From Bauldia sp. (GTDB taxonomy: Bacteria; Pseudomonadota; Alphaproteobacteria; Rhizobiales; Kaistiaceae): 54,787 bases of DNA. The stretch covers positions 1-54,787 of the forward strand of contig JADLGL010000064.1 in assembly GCA_020849325.1 (NCBI GenBank), written 5' to 3'. This document shows positions 24,284 to 34,815 of this stretch, piece by piece (within the stretch, counting starts at the first letter, position 1; each line of letters begins with the position of its first letter). The notes below the pieces were generated by a model. It was not told the DNA's origin. It made no database searches and saw nothing but the letters and a program-made list of their open reading frames with translations. The position numbers were made by a program, and so were the translations under genes.

Positions 24284-24715
24284 CCCGCATTCGAATCGCT
24301 GGCGGCTCGGTTGCCGCGCATGCCGCCGTTGAGCTGCGCGGGCCGGGGAGGGGAGACCGTTCCTCCCGATTCGGATCGGCCCGAAACCGGCATCTCCGCC
24401 GTTCGCCGGCCGCAGATCGGGTCCCGCGAACCCGATCCCATTTAGACGCCATGGCCGCCAGCCACCAGTGCGCGGCCTGCTCGGGATTGTCGCCCCCGGT
24501 GCCGCCAATCGCGCCCGGCCGCGCCCGGCGCGGATCGCGGCCCTGAAAGCCACCCCGGCCATCCCGCCGCTCTGAATTCGCCGGCGACCGGCGACGCGTC
24601 ATTGGACCGCAGTCGTCGTCCTCCTCCGCGCGCAGGACGCCGCAGCCGCTGTTACCGGCCTGTTACCTCGCCGCCTAAGCTTCAGTTTCAAGGGGCCGTT
24701 TCGGGCGAGCACACG
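24284..24715. other. 432-base promoter gap between nnrU and the nar operon
   Basis: No credible gene is seen. The only clear element is the 11-base-period direct repeat at 24649-24667. No TTGAT-N4-ATCAA box was found here by eye. Confidence 0.45.
24649..24667 (+). promoter_or_regulatory. Direct-repeat (Pho-box-like) operator ahead of the nar operon
   Basis: Two copies of CTGTTACC are separated by GGC, giving an 11-base period. This is the architecture of OmpR/PhoB-type response regulator sites (PhoB: CTGTCAT, four bases, CTGTCAC). It lies about 50 bases before the first gene of the nar operon, where it would overlap or flank a -35 region. Confidence 0.45.
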
Positions 24716-24940
24716 ATGGGAGAGGACTCAGCGCGTGAGTATCCCAGCTTCGTTGTTCGGCTTTGGCTCGAACCGGGCCCCCGAAACCAGCCTCGGTGGA
24801 GGGGCAGAGTGAAGCACGTTCAGGGCGACAGCGAGGCTTACTTCGAAAGTCTTCGCGAGCTGGGCAGGTTCCTCGCGAACATCAGCGGTGTCGCCGTTAC
24901 GGGAGATGAGCCAGATGACAATATCCGCTCGGGGTCTTGA
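24716..24940 (+). CDS. Small WRG-motif protein leading the nar operon
   Basis: The product is 74 residues and I cannot name it. Its core reads YPSFVVRLWLEPGPRNQPRW, RGRVKHVQGDSEAYFESLRE and LGRFL, a beta-strand, WRGxVxHV, helix pattern seen in uncharacterised short proteins of many bacteria. There is no signal or membrane segment. ATG 24716 lies 50 bases past the direct-repeat operator; the frame is open upstream but Arg-rich. Its end overlaps the next gene by 26 bases, so it belongs to the nar transcript. The FVVRLW...YFESL pattern is loosely similar to the C-terminal domain of the next product (WEIRVWW...YYASL). Confidence 0.65.
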   Translation: MGEDSAREYPSFVVRLWLEPGPRNQPRWRGRVKHVQGDSEAYFESLRELGRFLANISGVAVTGDEPDDNIRSGS

Positions 24941-25868
24941 GGGGCAGGTGAGCGCGCGCTCCCCGCAGGAGATTCGGTCCCTGCTCCGTGAGGTCCGCCT
25001 TCCGGGATCGTCCCGCGACATCGTGACCGCGGGCTTCGTCAAGGACATCGTCAGCGACGGACTGAACGGCGCGACGATCCTGTTTCGGCCCGACACGACG
25101 AACGCCGAGAAGGTCCGGCGGATGGAGGAGGGCATCGGTGCGGCGCTCGCACGCGCCGGCATCGACCCCGTCCATGTCGAGACGGAGGAGCCCTTCGGCG
25201 AAGCGGAGATGTCGCTCCGCCGCGGCGGTGAGCAACCGCCCCAGGAAGAGCATCGGCGGCCGATCACTGCCGACTCCGACTCGGACGCCGTCATCGACCG
25301 GGCCATGACCGGACCGGGGGTGATGAACCCGCTCCAGGCCGAACTCCTCGAAGACGGCGTCACCCCGGAGCCCGACGTTCTGCATCAGGATCTCCACCGC
25401 CAGCACGTTGAGCACGTGCATGCGCCGGGCGAGGGCCTCGGCGGAGAACCGCCCAGCCCGCTCGAGGGCCCGGTCGGAGCCGGCGACACCTACGACGGCG
25501 ACCTTCCGGTGCTGCAGTGGCAGATCGACCCCCACGACTCCGCCGCGCAGAACTACGAGACCGGTGTCCGCCATGACGACTGGGAAATCCGGGTCTGGTG
25601 GCAGGTCCACGAGAGCGGCGAGCTCTACTACGCCTCGCTCCAGGCGATGCGCGACGATTGGGCCGACCACCTCGGAACGGCACGGCCGCACCCCGTCGGG
25701 CGCTCCGCGGCCGTGAACCTCGTCTACGACCGGACACGGCACGCGGTGGTCGCGATCTACGGCACCGTCCGCGATTTCCGTCCCTTCGTCGAAGCCTTCC
25801 GCAAGGCCCTGTTCAACTGGGCAAAAGACGACGCGGCGAGAGCCGCCGGTGAGGAGAAGCAAGCATGA
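24915..25868 (+). CDS. DUF59/MIP18-like fusion protein of the nar operon
   Basis: The product is 317 residues with three parts. Residues 15-92 resemble a DUF59/MIP18 (Mrp N-terminal-like) Fe-S assembly domain: LPGSSRDIVTAGFVKDIVSDG and a ILFRPDTTNAEKV stretch, but lacking the usual conserved Cys. Residues 95-195 are a polar, His/Asp/Pro-rich linker. Residues 196-305 are an unknown domain (WEIRVWWQVHESGELYYASL, AAVNLVYDRTRHAVVAIYG). ATG 24915 has GGGAG nine bases upstream. It overlaps the upstream gene by 26 bases and narG by four (ATGA). Tight coupling to narG suggests a role in NarGH cluster or cofactor assembly; this is inference. Confidence 0.8.
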   Translation: MTISARGLEGQVSARSPQEIRSLLREVRLPGSSRDIVTAGFVKDIVSDGLNGATILFRPDTTNAEKVRRMEEGIGAALARAGIDPVHVETEEPFGEAEMSLRRGGEQPPQEEHRRPITADSDSDAVIDRAMTGPGVMNPLQAELLEDGVTPEPDVLHQDLHRQHVEHVHAPGEGLGGEPPSPLEGPVGAGDTYDGDLPVLQWQIDPHDSAAQNYETGVRHDDWEIRVWWQVHESGELYYASLQAMRDDWADHLGTARPHPVGRSAAVNLVYDRTRHAVVAIYGTVRDFRPFVEAFRKALFNWAKDDAARAAGEEKQA

Positions 25869-28800
25869 GCAACGGTAACGGCTCCCGCTGGTTTCGGGTT
25901 CTCGATGAGCCGCGTGGCTGGGAAGAATTCTACCGGCGCCGCTGGTCGTATGACCGGTCGGTCCGGACCAGCCACAGCGTCAACTGCTCCGGTTCCTGCT
26001 CGTGGGAAGTCTTCGTCAAGGACGGGATGATCACCTGGGAGCTGCAGAAGACCGACTGGCCCCAGATCAACGACGAGACTCCGAACTACGAGCCTCGCGG
26101 CTGCCAGCGCGGCATCTCGTCGTCCTGGTATCCCTACAGCCCGGTCCGGCCGAAATATCCCTACATCCGCGGCGTCCTCCTCGACTTCTATCGCGAGGAG
26201 CGCGAGGCGGGGAAGGATCCGGTCGCGGCCTGGGCTTCCATCGTCGAGAGCCCGCAGCGCTCGAAGGCGTACCGGAACGCCCGCGGCAAGGCCGGCTGGC
26301 GCCGTGCCACCTGGGACGAGGCCACCGAAATCATCGCGGCGGCCAAGCTCTACACGATCAAGGAATACGGGGCCGACCACCTGGCGGCGTTCTCGCCGAT
26401 CCCGGCGATGAGCATGGTCAGCTTCTCGTCCGGTCACCGCCTGAACAACCTGCTCGGCGGCACGATGCTGAGCTTCTATGAATGGTACCACGACCTGCCG
26501 CACATCATGCCGGCGATGTGGGGCGATCAGACCGACGTTCACGAAGCGGCTGACTGGTACCAGAGCGCGTACTGGATCGTCATGGGCTCCAACCTGCCGA
26601 TGACCCGGACGCCCGACGCCCACTTTGCTTCGGAGCACAAGTACAACGGCGGGAAGATCGTCAATCTCTCCCCCGACTATGCCGACATAACGAAGTTCGC
26701 CGACCTCTGGGTTCCGGCACGGGCCGGAACGGACGCCGCGTTCCTCCTGGCGTGCACGCACGTCATCCTGAAGGAATTCTACGTCGACCGCGCGGCGAGC
26801 TACTTCCGCGACTACGTCTCGCAGTACACCAACCTTCCGTTCCTCGTCATGCTCGAGAAGGAGGGTGATCACTACGGCAGCGGCCGGTTCCTCCGCGCGA
26901 GCGACATCAAGGAATACGCGGGCGAAGAAAACGCCGAGTGGAAGCTCCCGCTGTTCGACAGCGAGGGCAAGATGCGCCTGCCCGGCGGTTCCGTCGGTCA
27001 TCGCTGGGAGAAGAAGAAGTCCGGCCGGTGGAACCTCAAGAACGAGGACACCATCACCGGGGAAGCGTTCCAGCCCGCGCTCAGCCTTGCCGAGGGCAAG
27101 TACGAGGACGTGCAGGTCGAGATCGCCGACTTCACCCACACCTTCGACACCAATCTCGGGAAGAGCAAAGGAAAGGGCTCGCGAGCGACGGCCAAGCTGC
27201 GCGGCGTCCCGAGCCGGGTCGTCCAGACCGTCTCGGGCCCGGTGCGCGTCACGACCGCGTTCGACCTGCTGATGGCACAGTTCGGCGTGCCGCGCGGCCT
27301 CTCCGGCTCCTACCCCGCCAACTACGACGACGCCTCGCAGCCGTTCACGCCGGCCTGGCAGGAACAGGAGACCGGGGTGGACCGCAACCTTGCGATCCGC
27401 GTCGGCCGCGAATGGGCCGATACGGCCGAGAAGACCAAGGGCAAGTGCCTCTTCATCACGGGCTCTGGCGTCCTCCACTGGTATCACGGCGGACCGCTGA
27501 TCCAGCGCGCCTCGGCGGTGATGGCGGTTCTGACCGGCTGCGTCGGGGTCAATGGCGGCGGCTTCTCGAGCTACGTCGGAACGGAGAAGATCCGGCCCTT
27601 TGCCGCGATCGGAACGCTGGGAGGTGCTTCCGACTGGATCAGCACGTCCCGGCAGCAGAACTCCACGTCGTTCTTCTACTTCCACACCGATCAGTGGCGC
27701 TACGACGGCATGGGGCTCGATCCGCTCTGGGCGCCGCGCGCCAAGGTCTTCCCGAACAAGGCGAAGCACGCCGCCGACGTCTACGTGATGGCGGTTCGCA
27801 ACGGCTGGCTGCCCTTCAATCCCCAGTTCGACAAGCGGAACCCGATGGACGTTCTGCGCGACGCAAGGGCCGCCGGCTGCAAGACCGAAGCCGAGGTCGC
27901 CAACTGGGTCGCGAAGGAGATCAAGAGCGAGAAGCTCGATTTCGCCCTCACCGACGTCGACGCACCGCAGAACCATCCGAAGGTCCTTGCGATCTGGCGC
28001 GGGAATCTGATCGGCACGTCGATGCGCGGGCACGAATACGCGCTCAAGCATTTCCTCGGGACGCACAACAACGTCCTCGGTGAGGACCGCGCCAAGGGCC
28101 TCGTCAAGGACGTCGAGTGGCACGACGAGGCGCCGATCGGCAAGCTTGATCTCATCTACAACATCAACCTCCGAATGGACTCCTCGGCGAACTACTCCGA
28201 CATCGTCCTTCCGACGGCGCACTGGTACGAGAAATACGATCTCACCTGCACCGACCTGCACTCGTTCTTCCACCCGTTCACGCCGGCGCACGATCCGGCG
28301 TGGGAGGCCAAGGACGACTGGCACGCGTTCAAGAAGATCGCCGAGAAGATCAGCGAGCTGGCGAAGACCCACATGCCGGAGCCGATCGAGGATCTCGTCC
28401 TGACGGCGCTGAACACGGACACGCCCGACGAGATGGCCCAGCCGATGGGCGAGCTCAAGGAATGGCGGAAGGGTGAGGTCGAAGCCATACCCGGCAAGAC
28501 CTTCCCGAACGTCCGGGTGGTCCAGCGCGACTACACGAAGGTCGCGGACATGTACACGACGCTCGGTCCGCGGGTGGCGCAGCCGGACGGCTACGGCGCC
28601 AAGGGCATCCGCACCAACCTCCACGAGGTCTGCGAGGAGCTCAAGGAGAGCTACCTCGTGGGCGAGAAGAACGGCCTGCCGGCGATGGACGACGCCCGCC
28701 AGGTGGCGGAGATCATCCTGCGCATCTCCCCGGAGAGCGACGGCGAGGTCTCGACCCACCTCTTCAAGGAGCTGGAGAGGCAGACCGGGCTGAAGCTCGC

Positions 28801-29629
28801 CCACATCGTCGAGCCCGAGCGCGAGGTCCGGCACCGCTATCCCGACCTCATCTCGCAGCCGCGCCGTTCGATCACCTCACCGCACTGGTCGGCGATCGAG
28901 AGCGCCGGGCGGACCTACGCCCCGTGGACGATGAACATCGAGACCCTGAAGCCGTGGCACACGCTCACCGGCCGCCAGGAGGTCTACTACGACCACCGGA
29001 TGTTCCGCGAGCTCGGCGAAGACATGCCGACCTACAAGCCGCCGGTCGACATGGTCAGCATCGGCGACATCTCGAAGGCTGACTTCGCCGATGCTTCGAC
29101 GCCGGGGTCGGGGATGAAGATCTTCAGATACCTCACCCCCCACGGCAAGTGGTCGATCCACTCGATGTTCTGGGACAGCTGGCAGATGCTCAATCTGTCG
29201 CGCGGCGGCCAGAACGTCTGGCTCAACGACGATGACGCCAAGCAGATCGACGTCCTCGACAACGACTGGGTCGAGATATTCAACGAGAACGGAATATCCG
29301 TCGTCCGCGCCATCGTCTCCAACACGATCCCGCGCGACACGGCGATCTTCTATCACTCGTCGGAACGGCACATAAACGTCCCGTTCTCCTCGCTGGCCCG
29401 CGAACGCGGCGTGTCGGATCTCCGCGGCGGCAACAACAACGCGCCGACACGCGTGATGATGAATCCGTCGACCATGGTCGGCGGATACGCAAACTGGACC
29501 TACTGGCTGAACTACCAGGGGCCAAGTCCTTCGGAACGGGACATGGCCGTCGTTATCCGCAAGAAGCCGCTGGAGAAGGATGGCCGGAAGGTCATCTACC
29601 AGGAAAAAGAACTCGAGATTGGAGGCTAG
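25865..29629 (+). CDS. narG: Respiratory nitrate reductase alpha subunit NarG
   Basis: NarG is the Mo-bis-MGD catalytic subunit, reducing nitrate to nitrite at the cytoplasmic side of the membrane. The 1254-residue product matches the family length. The FS0 cluster site is His37, Cys41, Cys45 and Cys80 (HSVNCSGSCSWEVF, EPRGCQRG). Asp224 in WGDQTDVHEAADWY is the expected Mo ligand, which separates it from periplasmic NapA. GSNLPMTRTPDAH and DLWVPARAGTDAA bind cofactor. No Tat signal is present, so it faces the cytoplasm. It overlaps the DUF59-like gene by four bases and is followed three bases later by narH. Confidence 0.98.
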   Translation: MSNGNGSRWFRVLDEPRGWEEFYRRRWSYDRSVRTSHSVNCSGSCSWEVFVKDGMITWELQKTDWPQINDETPNYEPRGCQRGISSSWYPYSPVRPKYPYIRGVLLDFYREEREAGKDPVAAWASIVESPQRSKAYRNARGKAGWRRATWDEATEIIAAAKLYTIKEYGADHLAAFSPIPAMSMVSFSSGHRLNNLLGGTMLSFYEWYHDLPHIMPAMWGDQTDVHEAADWYQSAYWIVMGSNLPMTRTPDAHFASEHKYNGGKIVNLSPDYADITKFADLWVPARAGTDAAFLLACTHVILKEFYVDRAASYFRDYVSQYTNLPFLVMLEKEGDHYGSGRFLRASDIKEYAGEENAEWKLPLFDSEGKMRLPGGSVGHRWEKKKSGRWNLKNEDTITGEAFQPALSLAEGKYEDVQVEIADFTHTFDTNLGKSKGKGSRATAKLRGVPSRVVQTVSGPVRVTTAFDLLMAQFGVPRGLSGSYPANYDDASQPFTPAWQEQETGVDRNLAIRVGREWADTAEKTKGKCLFITGSGVLHWYHGGPLIQRASAVMAVLTGCVGVNGGGFSSYVGTEKIRPFAAIGTLGGASDWISTSRQQNSTSFFYFHTDQWRYDGMGLDPLWAPRAKVFPNKAKHAADVYVMAVRNGWLPFNPQFDKRNPMDVLRDARAAGCKTEAEVANWVAKEIKSEKLDFALTDVDAPQNHPKVLAIWRGNLIGTSMRGHEYALKHFLGTHNNVLGEDRAKGLVKDVEWHDEAPIGKLDLIYNINLRMDSSANYSDIVLPTAHWYEKYDLTCTDLHSFFHPFTPAHDPAWEAKDDWHAFKKIAEKISELAKTHMPEPIEDLVLTALNTDTPDEMAQPMGELKEWRKGEVEAIPGKTFPNVRVVQRDYTKVADMYTTLGPRVAQPDGYGAKGIRTNLHEVCEELKESYLVGEKNGLPAMDDARQVAEIILRISPESDGEVSTHLFKELERQTGLKLAHIVEPEREVRHRYPDLISQPRRSITSPHWSAIESAGRTYAPWTMNIETLKPWHTLTGRQEVYYDHRMFRELGEDMPTYKPPVDMVSIGDISKADFADASTPGSGMKIFRYLTPHGKWSIHSMFWDSWQMLNLSRGGQNVWLNDDDAKQIDVLDNDWVEIFNENGISVVRAIVSNTIPRDTAIFYHSSERHINVPFSSLARERGVSDLRGGNNNAPTRVMMNPSTMVGGYANWTYWLNYQGPSPSERDMAVVIRKKPLEKDGRKVIYQEKELEIGG

Positions 29630-29632
29630 GAG

Positions 29633-31177
<1,545 letters not shown>

Positions 31178-31180
31178 GCC

Positions 31181-31882
31181 ATGGAAGACTTCAGCCAGTC
31201 GATCGGGACGCCGTGGCGGCGCGGCCATCTTGCCGCCTTCTATCGCGCGGTCGCCGAACTGCTCCTCTACCCTGAGGAGCGGGACAACGAGCGGATCGCG
31301 GCCGATCTGGCCGCGCTCGCCGACGCACCGGCCGAGGCGCGGGACCCGCTGGCGACCTTCCTCGCCAACCCGCGCTCCGGCGACCTCGACGAGTACCTGG
31401 CTGTCCTCGAGCTGTCGCCGCCATGCCCGCTCTATCTCGGCGCCTACATCTTCGATGAGCCGAGTTCGTGTCTCGGAGCGGGCCTGTCGAGCCGCAACGG
31501 CTACGTCATCGAGGTCGCGGCCGTGTACCGGCACTTCGGCTTCGAGCACACCGGCAACGAACTCGCGGACTTCCTTCCGCTCATGACCGAGTTCCTGGCG
31601 GCGAGCCTCGACCGGCTCGAGCGGGACGGGATCGGCATCCGCCGCCGCTTCGTGGAGCACTACTTCATTCCCGGACTGAAGCCGCTGCGGGAACGGCTCG
31701 TCCAATACGATTCCCCCTATGCCGGCCTGGTCGCCGGGCTCGAAGTCGCAATCGAACGCGATCGGGCCATGCAGGCGGCCGATCCGATCTGGGTTCCGCC
31801 GGCGCGTGTCGGCCGTCCCCCCGCGACCGTGATGTCGTTCCGCGGCCGGCAACCTTCGGCTCTCGCAGGAGACTCAGCATGA
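31181..31882 (+). CDS. narJ: Nitrate reductase molybdenum cofactor assembly chaperone NarJ
   Basis: NarJ is a TorD-like helical chaperone that binds NarG and allows Moco and FS0 insertion before membrane attachment. The 233-residue product has AVAELLLYPEERDNERI near the N terminus, PCPLYLGAYIFDEPS and the HFGFEHTGNELADFLPLMTEFLA region typical of the family. It starts at ATG 31181, three bases past narH, and overlaps narI by four bases (ATGA). The C terminus is a Pro/Arg-rich tail that may be disordered. Confidence 0.93.
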   Translation: MEDFSQSIGTPWRRGHLAAFYRAVAELLLYPEERDNERIAADLAALADAPAEARDPLATFLANPRSGDLDEYLAVLELSPPCPLYLGAYIFDEPSSCLGAGLSSRNGYVIEVAAVYRHFGFEHTGNELADFLPLMTEFLAASLDRLERDGIGIRRRFVEHYFIPGLKPLRERLVQYDSPYAGLVAGLEVAIERDRAMQAADPIWVPPARVGRPPATVMSFRGRQPSALAGDSA

Positions 31883-33372
31883 ATACGCTGCTTTGGGCGG
31901 TCTTCCCCTACGTCGCACTCACGCTCTTCTTCGTCGTTCCGTTCATCCGGATGGCCTACCGCCCGTTCGGCCTGACCACCCGTGCGAGCGGCATGTTCAA
32001 CCGCCGCCTCCTCGGGGTGGCCTCGCTCCTGCTGCACTGGGGCATCATCCTCCTGTTCGTCGGCCATCTGGCCGGGCTGTTCGGCGGCGTCGCCGGGTCC
32101 GAGCTCTGGGTGAACGTGTTCTTCTGGATCGGCGTCGTCGGCGGCCTGATGGCCATCGCCGGCTCCATCATTGCCCTAGTCCGGCGGTACACGGTCCCGG
32201 AAATGCGGGCGATCAGCCAGCTCGACGACTACCTCGTCCACTACTTCCTCATCCTCATCATCGGCCTCGGGCTGTATCAGTCCCTGGTCGAGCAGATCTG
32301 GGGCGCCGCGTTCGCCGGCTCGGCCTGGTTTGCCAGCCTCTGGCGGTTCCGGCCGGAGCCGGAGCTCATGTCCGGCGCGGGCCTGTTCACGCAGATCCAC
32401 GTCATGGCGGGCTTCGTCTTCGCGGCGTACTTCCCGTTCACGAAGCTGATCCACGTCTGGACCTATCCGATCAACTTCTTCGTCCGGCCGCGCCAGGCGA
32501 TGCGCAGCGCCGCCGACAAGTTCCGCCGGCGCTGGGAGTTCGCGCTTCGCAGCGACAAGTCGTTCCTCACCTACTTCGCCGGCTTCCTCATCGTGGTCGC
32601 GCTCGGCGTCGGCTTCCTGCTGCGCCAGCCCAGCCTCGACGGCTTCGACGGCACGGCAACCGCCGCCGCGATCGTCCCGGTGACGGCCGACGTCACCGAT
32701 CGCGGCGTCCAGACCGGCTATGCGCTCTACGTCAGCCAGTGCGCGCGGTGCCACGGCGTCAACGCGGACGGTCAGGGGCTCGGCATGGACTCGCCGACCT
32801 TCGGCACGCTGCCGCGCGACCTGACGCTCGGACACTATCGCTTCGTGTCGACCACCAGCGGGATCGCGTCGGACGCCGACCTTCGCCACGTGATCGTCAA
32901 CGGGCTCCCGAGCTCCGGGATGCCGGCCTTCGCCGCCCTGACGGAGGCCCAGGTCGACAGCCTGGTCGCCTATCTCGACTACGTCTGGGTGGACCGGCCC
33001 GATCCGGGTCCGGCCGTCGCGATCACGGCGGTCCCCACCTACAACGCCGAAATGCGGGCGCGGGGAGCCGAACTCTACGCCAGCGCGTGCGTCGCCTGCC
33101 ATGGCGCTACCGGCGGGGGCGACGGTCCGGCGGCCGGCCTGATCGAGGACTACCCGGGACACCCGCTGCCGCCGGCCGACCTCGCCGCAGGCCACATCAA
33201 GGCGGGCGCCGATTCGACCCAGCTCTACTACCGGATCGCTGCGGGAATCCCGAACGGCGCCGCACCGCTGATGCCTGCCTTCAGCTACCTCGCGCCGGAC
33301 GACATCTGGTCGATCATTGCCTACCTCCGCCGCGAAATCCTCCCGACCGCCGCAACGGCCGGGACGCAGTAG
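31879..33372 (+). CDS. narI: NarI fused to a diheme cytochrome c
   Basis: The 497-residue product is a nitrate reductase gamma subunit with a C-terminal cytochrome c extension. Residues 1-205 are NarI-like: five membrane segments and four His at 53, 63, 174 and 192, the expected ligands of the two b hemes (LLHWGIILLFVGH; QIHVMAG and KLIHVW). An extra membrane segment (229-248) leads to two CxxCH heme c sites, CARCH (288-292) and CVACH (404-408), each with a downstream Met/His candidate. That domain should lie in the periplasm. NarI alone is about 225 residues. It could link quinol oxidation to periplasmic cytochromes. It overlaps narJ. Confidence 0.94.
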   Translation: MNTLLWAVFPYVALTLFFVVPFIRMAYRPFGLTTRASGMFNRRLLGVASLLLHWGIILLFVGHLAGLFGGVAGSELWVNVFFWIGVVGGLMAIAGSIIALVRRYTVPEMRAISQLDDYLVHYFLILIIGLGLYQSLVEQIWGAAFAGSAWFASLWRFRPEPELMSGAGLFTQIHVMAGFVFAAYFPFTKLIHVWTYPINFFVRPRQAMRSAADKFRRRWEFALRSDKSFLTYFAGFLIVVALGVGFLLRQPSLDGFDGTATAAAIVPVTADVTDRGVQTGYALYVSQCARCHGVNADGQGLGMDSPTFGTLPRDLTLGHYRFVSTTSGIASDADLRHVIVNGLPSSGMPAFAALTEAQVDSLVAYLDYVWVDRPDPGPAVAITAVPTYNAEMRARGAELYASACVACHGATGGGDGPAAGLIEDYPGHPLPPADLAAGHIKAGADSTQLYYRIAAGIPNGAAPLMPAFSYLAPDDIWSIIAYLRREILPTAATAGTQ

Positions 33373-33411
33373 CGCGGCGGCGAACCGAGACAGGCGAGGT
33401 GGGAGGGGCTC

Positions 33412-34779
33412 ATGGAAGAGGTCGTCCTGGAGAAGCGCGCTAGATATCGCGCGCTCGGTCTCAGCACCTTCGCCTTCACGGTCTGCTTCGCCGTGTGGAC
33501 GATCTTCTCGATCATCGGGGTGAAGATCAAAGCAGAACTCGGGCTCTCGGAGACCCAGTTCGGCCTTCTGATCGCCACCCCGGTGCTCACCGGCTCGATC
33601 AGCCGCGTCATACTGGGCATCTGGACCGAGCAGTACGGTGGCCGCCTCGTCTTCACGATCCAGATGCTCGCGGCTGCGGTCGCCACCTTCTTCCTGGCCC
33701 AGGCCGACAGCTACGGCACGTTCCTCGCCGCGGCCCTCGGGGTAGGGCTCGCCGGGGGCGGCTTCATCGTCGGCACCACCTACGTCTCCCACTGGTTCCC
33801 GATGAGCGCCCAGGGCACGGCGCTCGGCATCTTCGGAATGGGGAACATGGGCTCGGCGGTCACCACCTTCGGCGCCCCGTTCCTGGTGGTGGCGATGGGC
33901 TGGGAGCGCACCGCCCAAGTCTACGCGATCGTGCTGGCGGTGACGGCGGTCGTCTTCTTCGTCTTCGCCAAGAACGATCCCGCCCACGAAGCCCGCCGCC
34001 GCTCGGGGACCCGGATCTCCATCGTCGAGCAGCTCGAGCCGCTGCGGCGCATCCAGGTCTGGCGCTTTGCCACCTACTACTTCTTCGTCTTCGGCGCGTT
34101 CGTCGCGCTCGCCAGCTGGCTGCCGCGCTACTACGTCGGCGCCTACGGGCTCGAGCTGACGGCGGCCGGCGGCTTCACCGCAATGTACGCGCTGCCGGGG
34201 TCGGTGTTCCGCGCCCTCGGCGGATGGATGTCGGACCGGTGGGGGGCGAGGTTCGTGATGTATGTCACGTTCATCGTCTCCCTCGTCTGCCTCTTCATCC
34301 TGAGCTACCCCGAGACCCAGTACACGGTCTCGGGGATCCGGGGCCCGATCGTCTTCAGCTTCGGCCTCGGCCTTCCGCTGTTCGTCATCGTCACGATCGT
34401 CCTCGGCTTCGTGATGTCGCTCGGGAAGGCCGCGGTCTTCAAGCACATCCCGGTCTACTACCCGCATCACGTCGGGTCGGTGGGTGGTCTCGTCGGGATG
34501 ATCGGCGGCCTCGGCGGCTTCGTTCTCCCCATTGCCTTCGGCGCCCTCAACGACCTGACCGGCGTGTGGACGAGCTGCTTCATGCTGCTGTTCGTCCTCG
34601 TTGCCGTGTCCACCGTCTGGATGCACGTCGCCATCCGCCGGGGCGAGGCGCGGCGCTATCCGCAGCTCGCCGCCGAGACCCACCTCAGCGACCTTCCCGA
34701 TCAACCTTACCCCGCACCGGCCGCGGCCGGTGCCACCGCCAAGGCCGCGGCACGAAGCCGGCCGGCGCTCGCCGACTGA
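33412..34779 (+). CDS. narK: MFS nitrate/nitrite transporter NarK1
   Basis: This 455-residue major facilitator protein with 12 membrane segments is of the NarK/NasA group, the NarK1 type (nitrate/proton symport in Paracoccus). Seen are TFAFTVCFAVWTIFSIIGV, the FGLLIATPVLTGSISR region, the nitrate signature GLAGGGFIVGTTYVSHWFP and later GLVGMIGGLGGFVLPI. It starts at ATG 33412 after a GGGAGGGG site, 39 bases past narI. A second, distinct NarK follows directly, as a two-gene NarK1-NarK2 unit. Confidence 0.95.
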   Translation: MEEVVLEKRARYRALGLSTFAFTVCFAVWTIFSIIGVKIKAELGLSETQFGLLIATPVLTGSISRVILGIWTEQYGGRLVFTIQMLAAAVATFFLAQADSYGTFLAAALGVGLAGGGFIVGTTYVSHWFPMSAQGTALGIFGMGNMGSAVTTFGAPFLVVAMGWERTAQVYAIVLAVTAVVFFVFAKNDPAHEARRRSGTRISIVEQLEPLRRIQVWRFATYYFFVFGAFVALASWLPRYYVGAYGLELTAAGGFTAMYALPGSVFRALGGWMSDRWGARFVMYVTFIVSLVCLFILSYPETQYTVSGIRGPIVFSFGLGLPLFVIVTIVLGFVMSLGKAAVFKHIPVYYPHHVGSVGGLVGMIGGLGGFVLPIAFGALNDLTGVWTSCFMLLFVLVAVSTVWMHVAIRRGEARRYPQLAAETHLSDLPDQPYPAPAAAGATAKAAARSRPALAD

Positions 34780-34815
34780 ACTCCGGGCACCCTTGTGCCA
34801 ACCAAGGAGGCTGAC

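Noticed and set aside
24716-25868. Possible homology between the WRG small protein and the C-terminal domain of the DUF59-like protein
   Set aside because: Only a short aromatic/strand pattern (VRLW / VRVWW, YFESL / YYASL) is shared; too weak to call a duplication by eye.
25757-28834. Open frame of about 1025 codons opposite narG
   Set aside because: Composition is Val/Arg/Asp-rich and it ignores the narG motifs; a shadow frame.
32176-34704. Open frame of about 840 codons opposite narI and narK1
   Set aside because: Glu/Asp/Arg/His-rich low-complexity translation; a shadow of membrane proteins.
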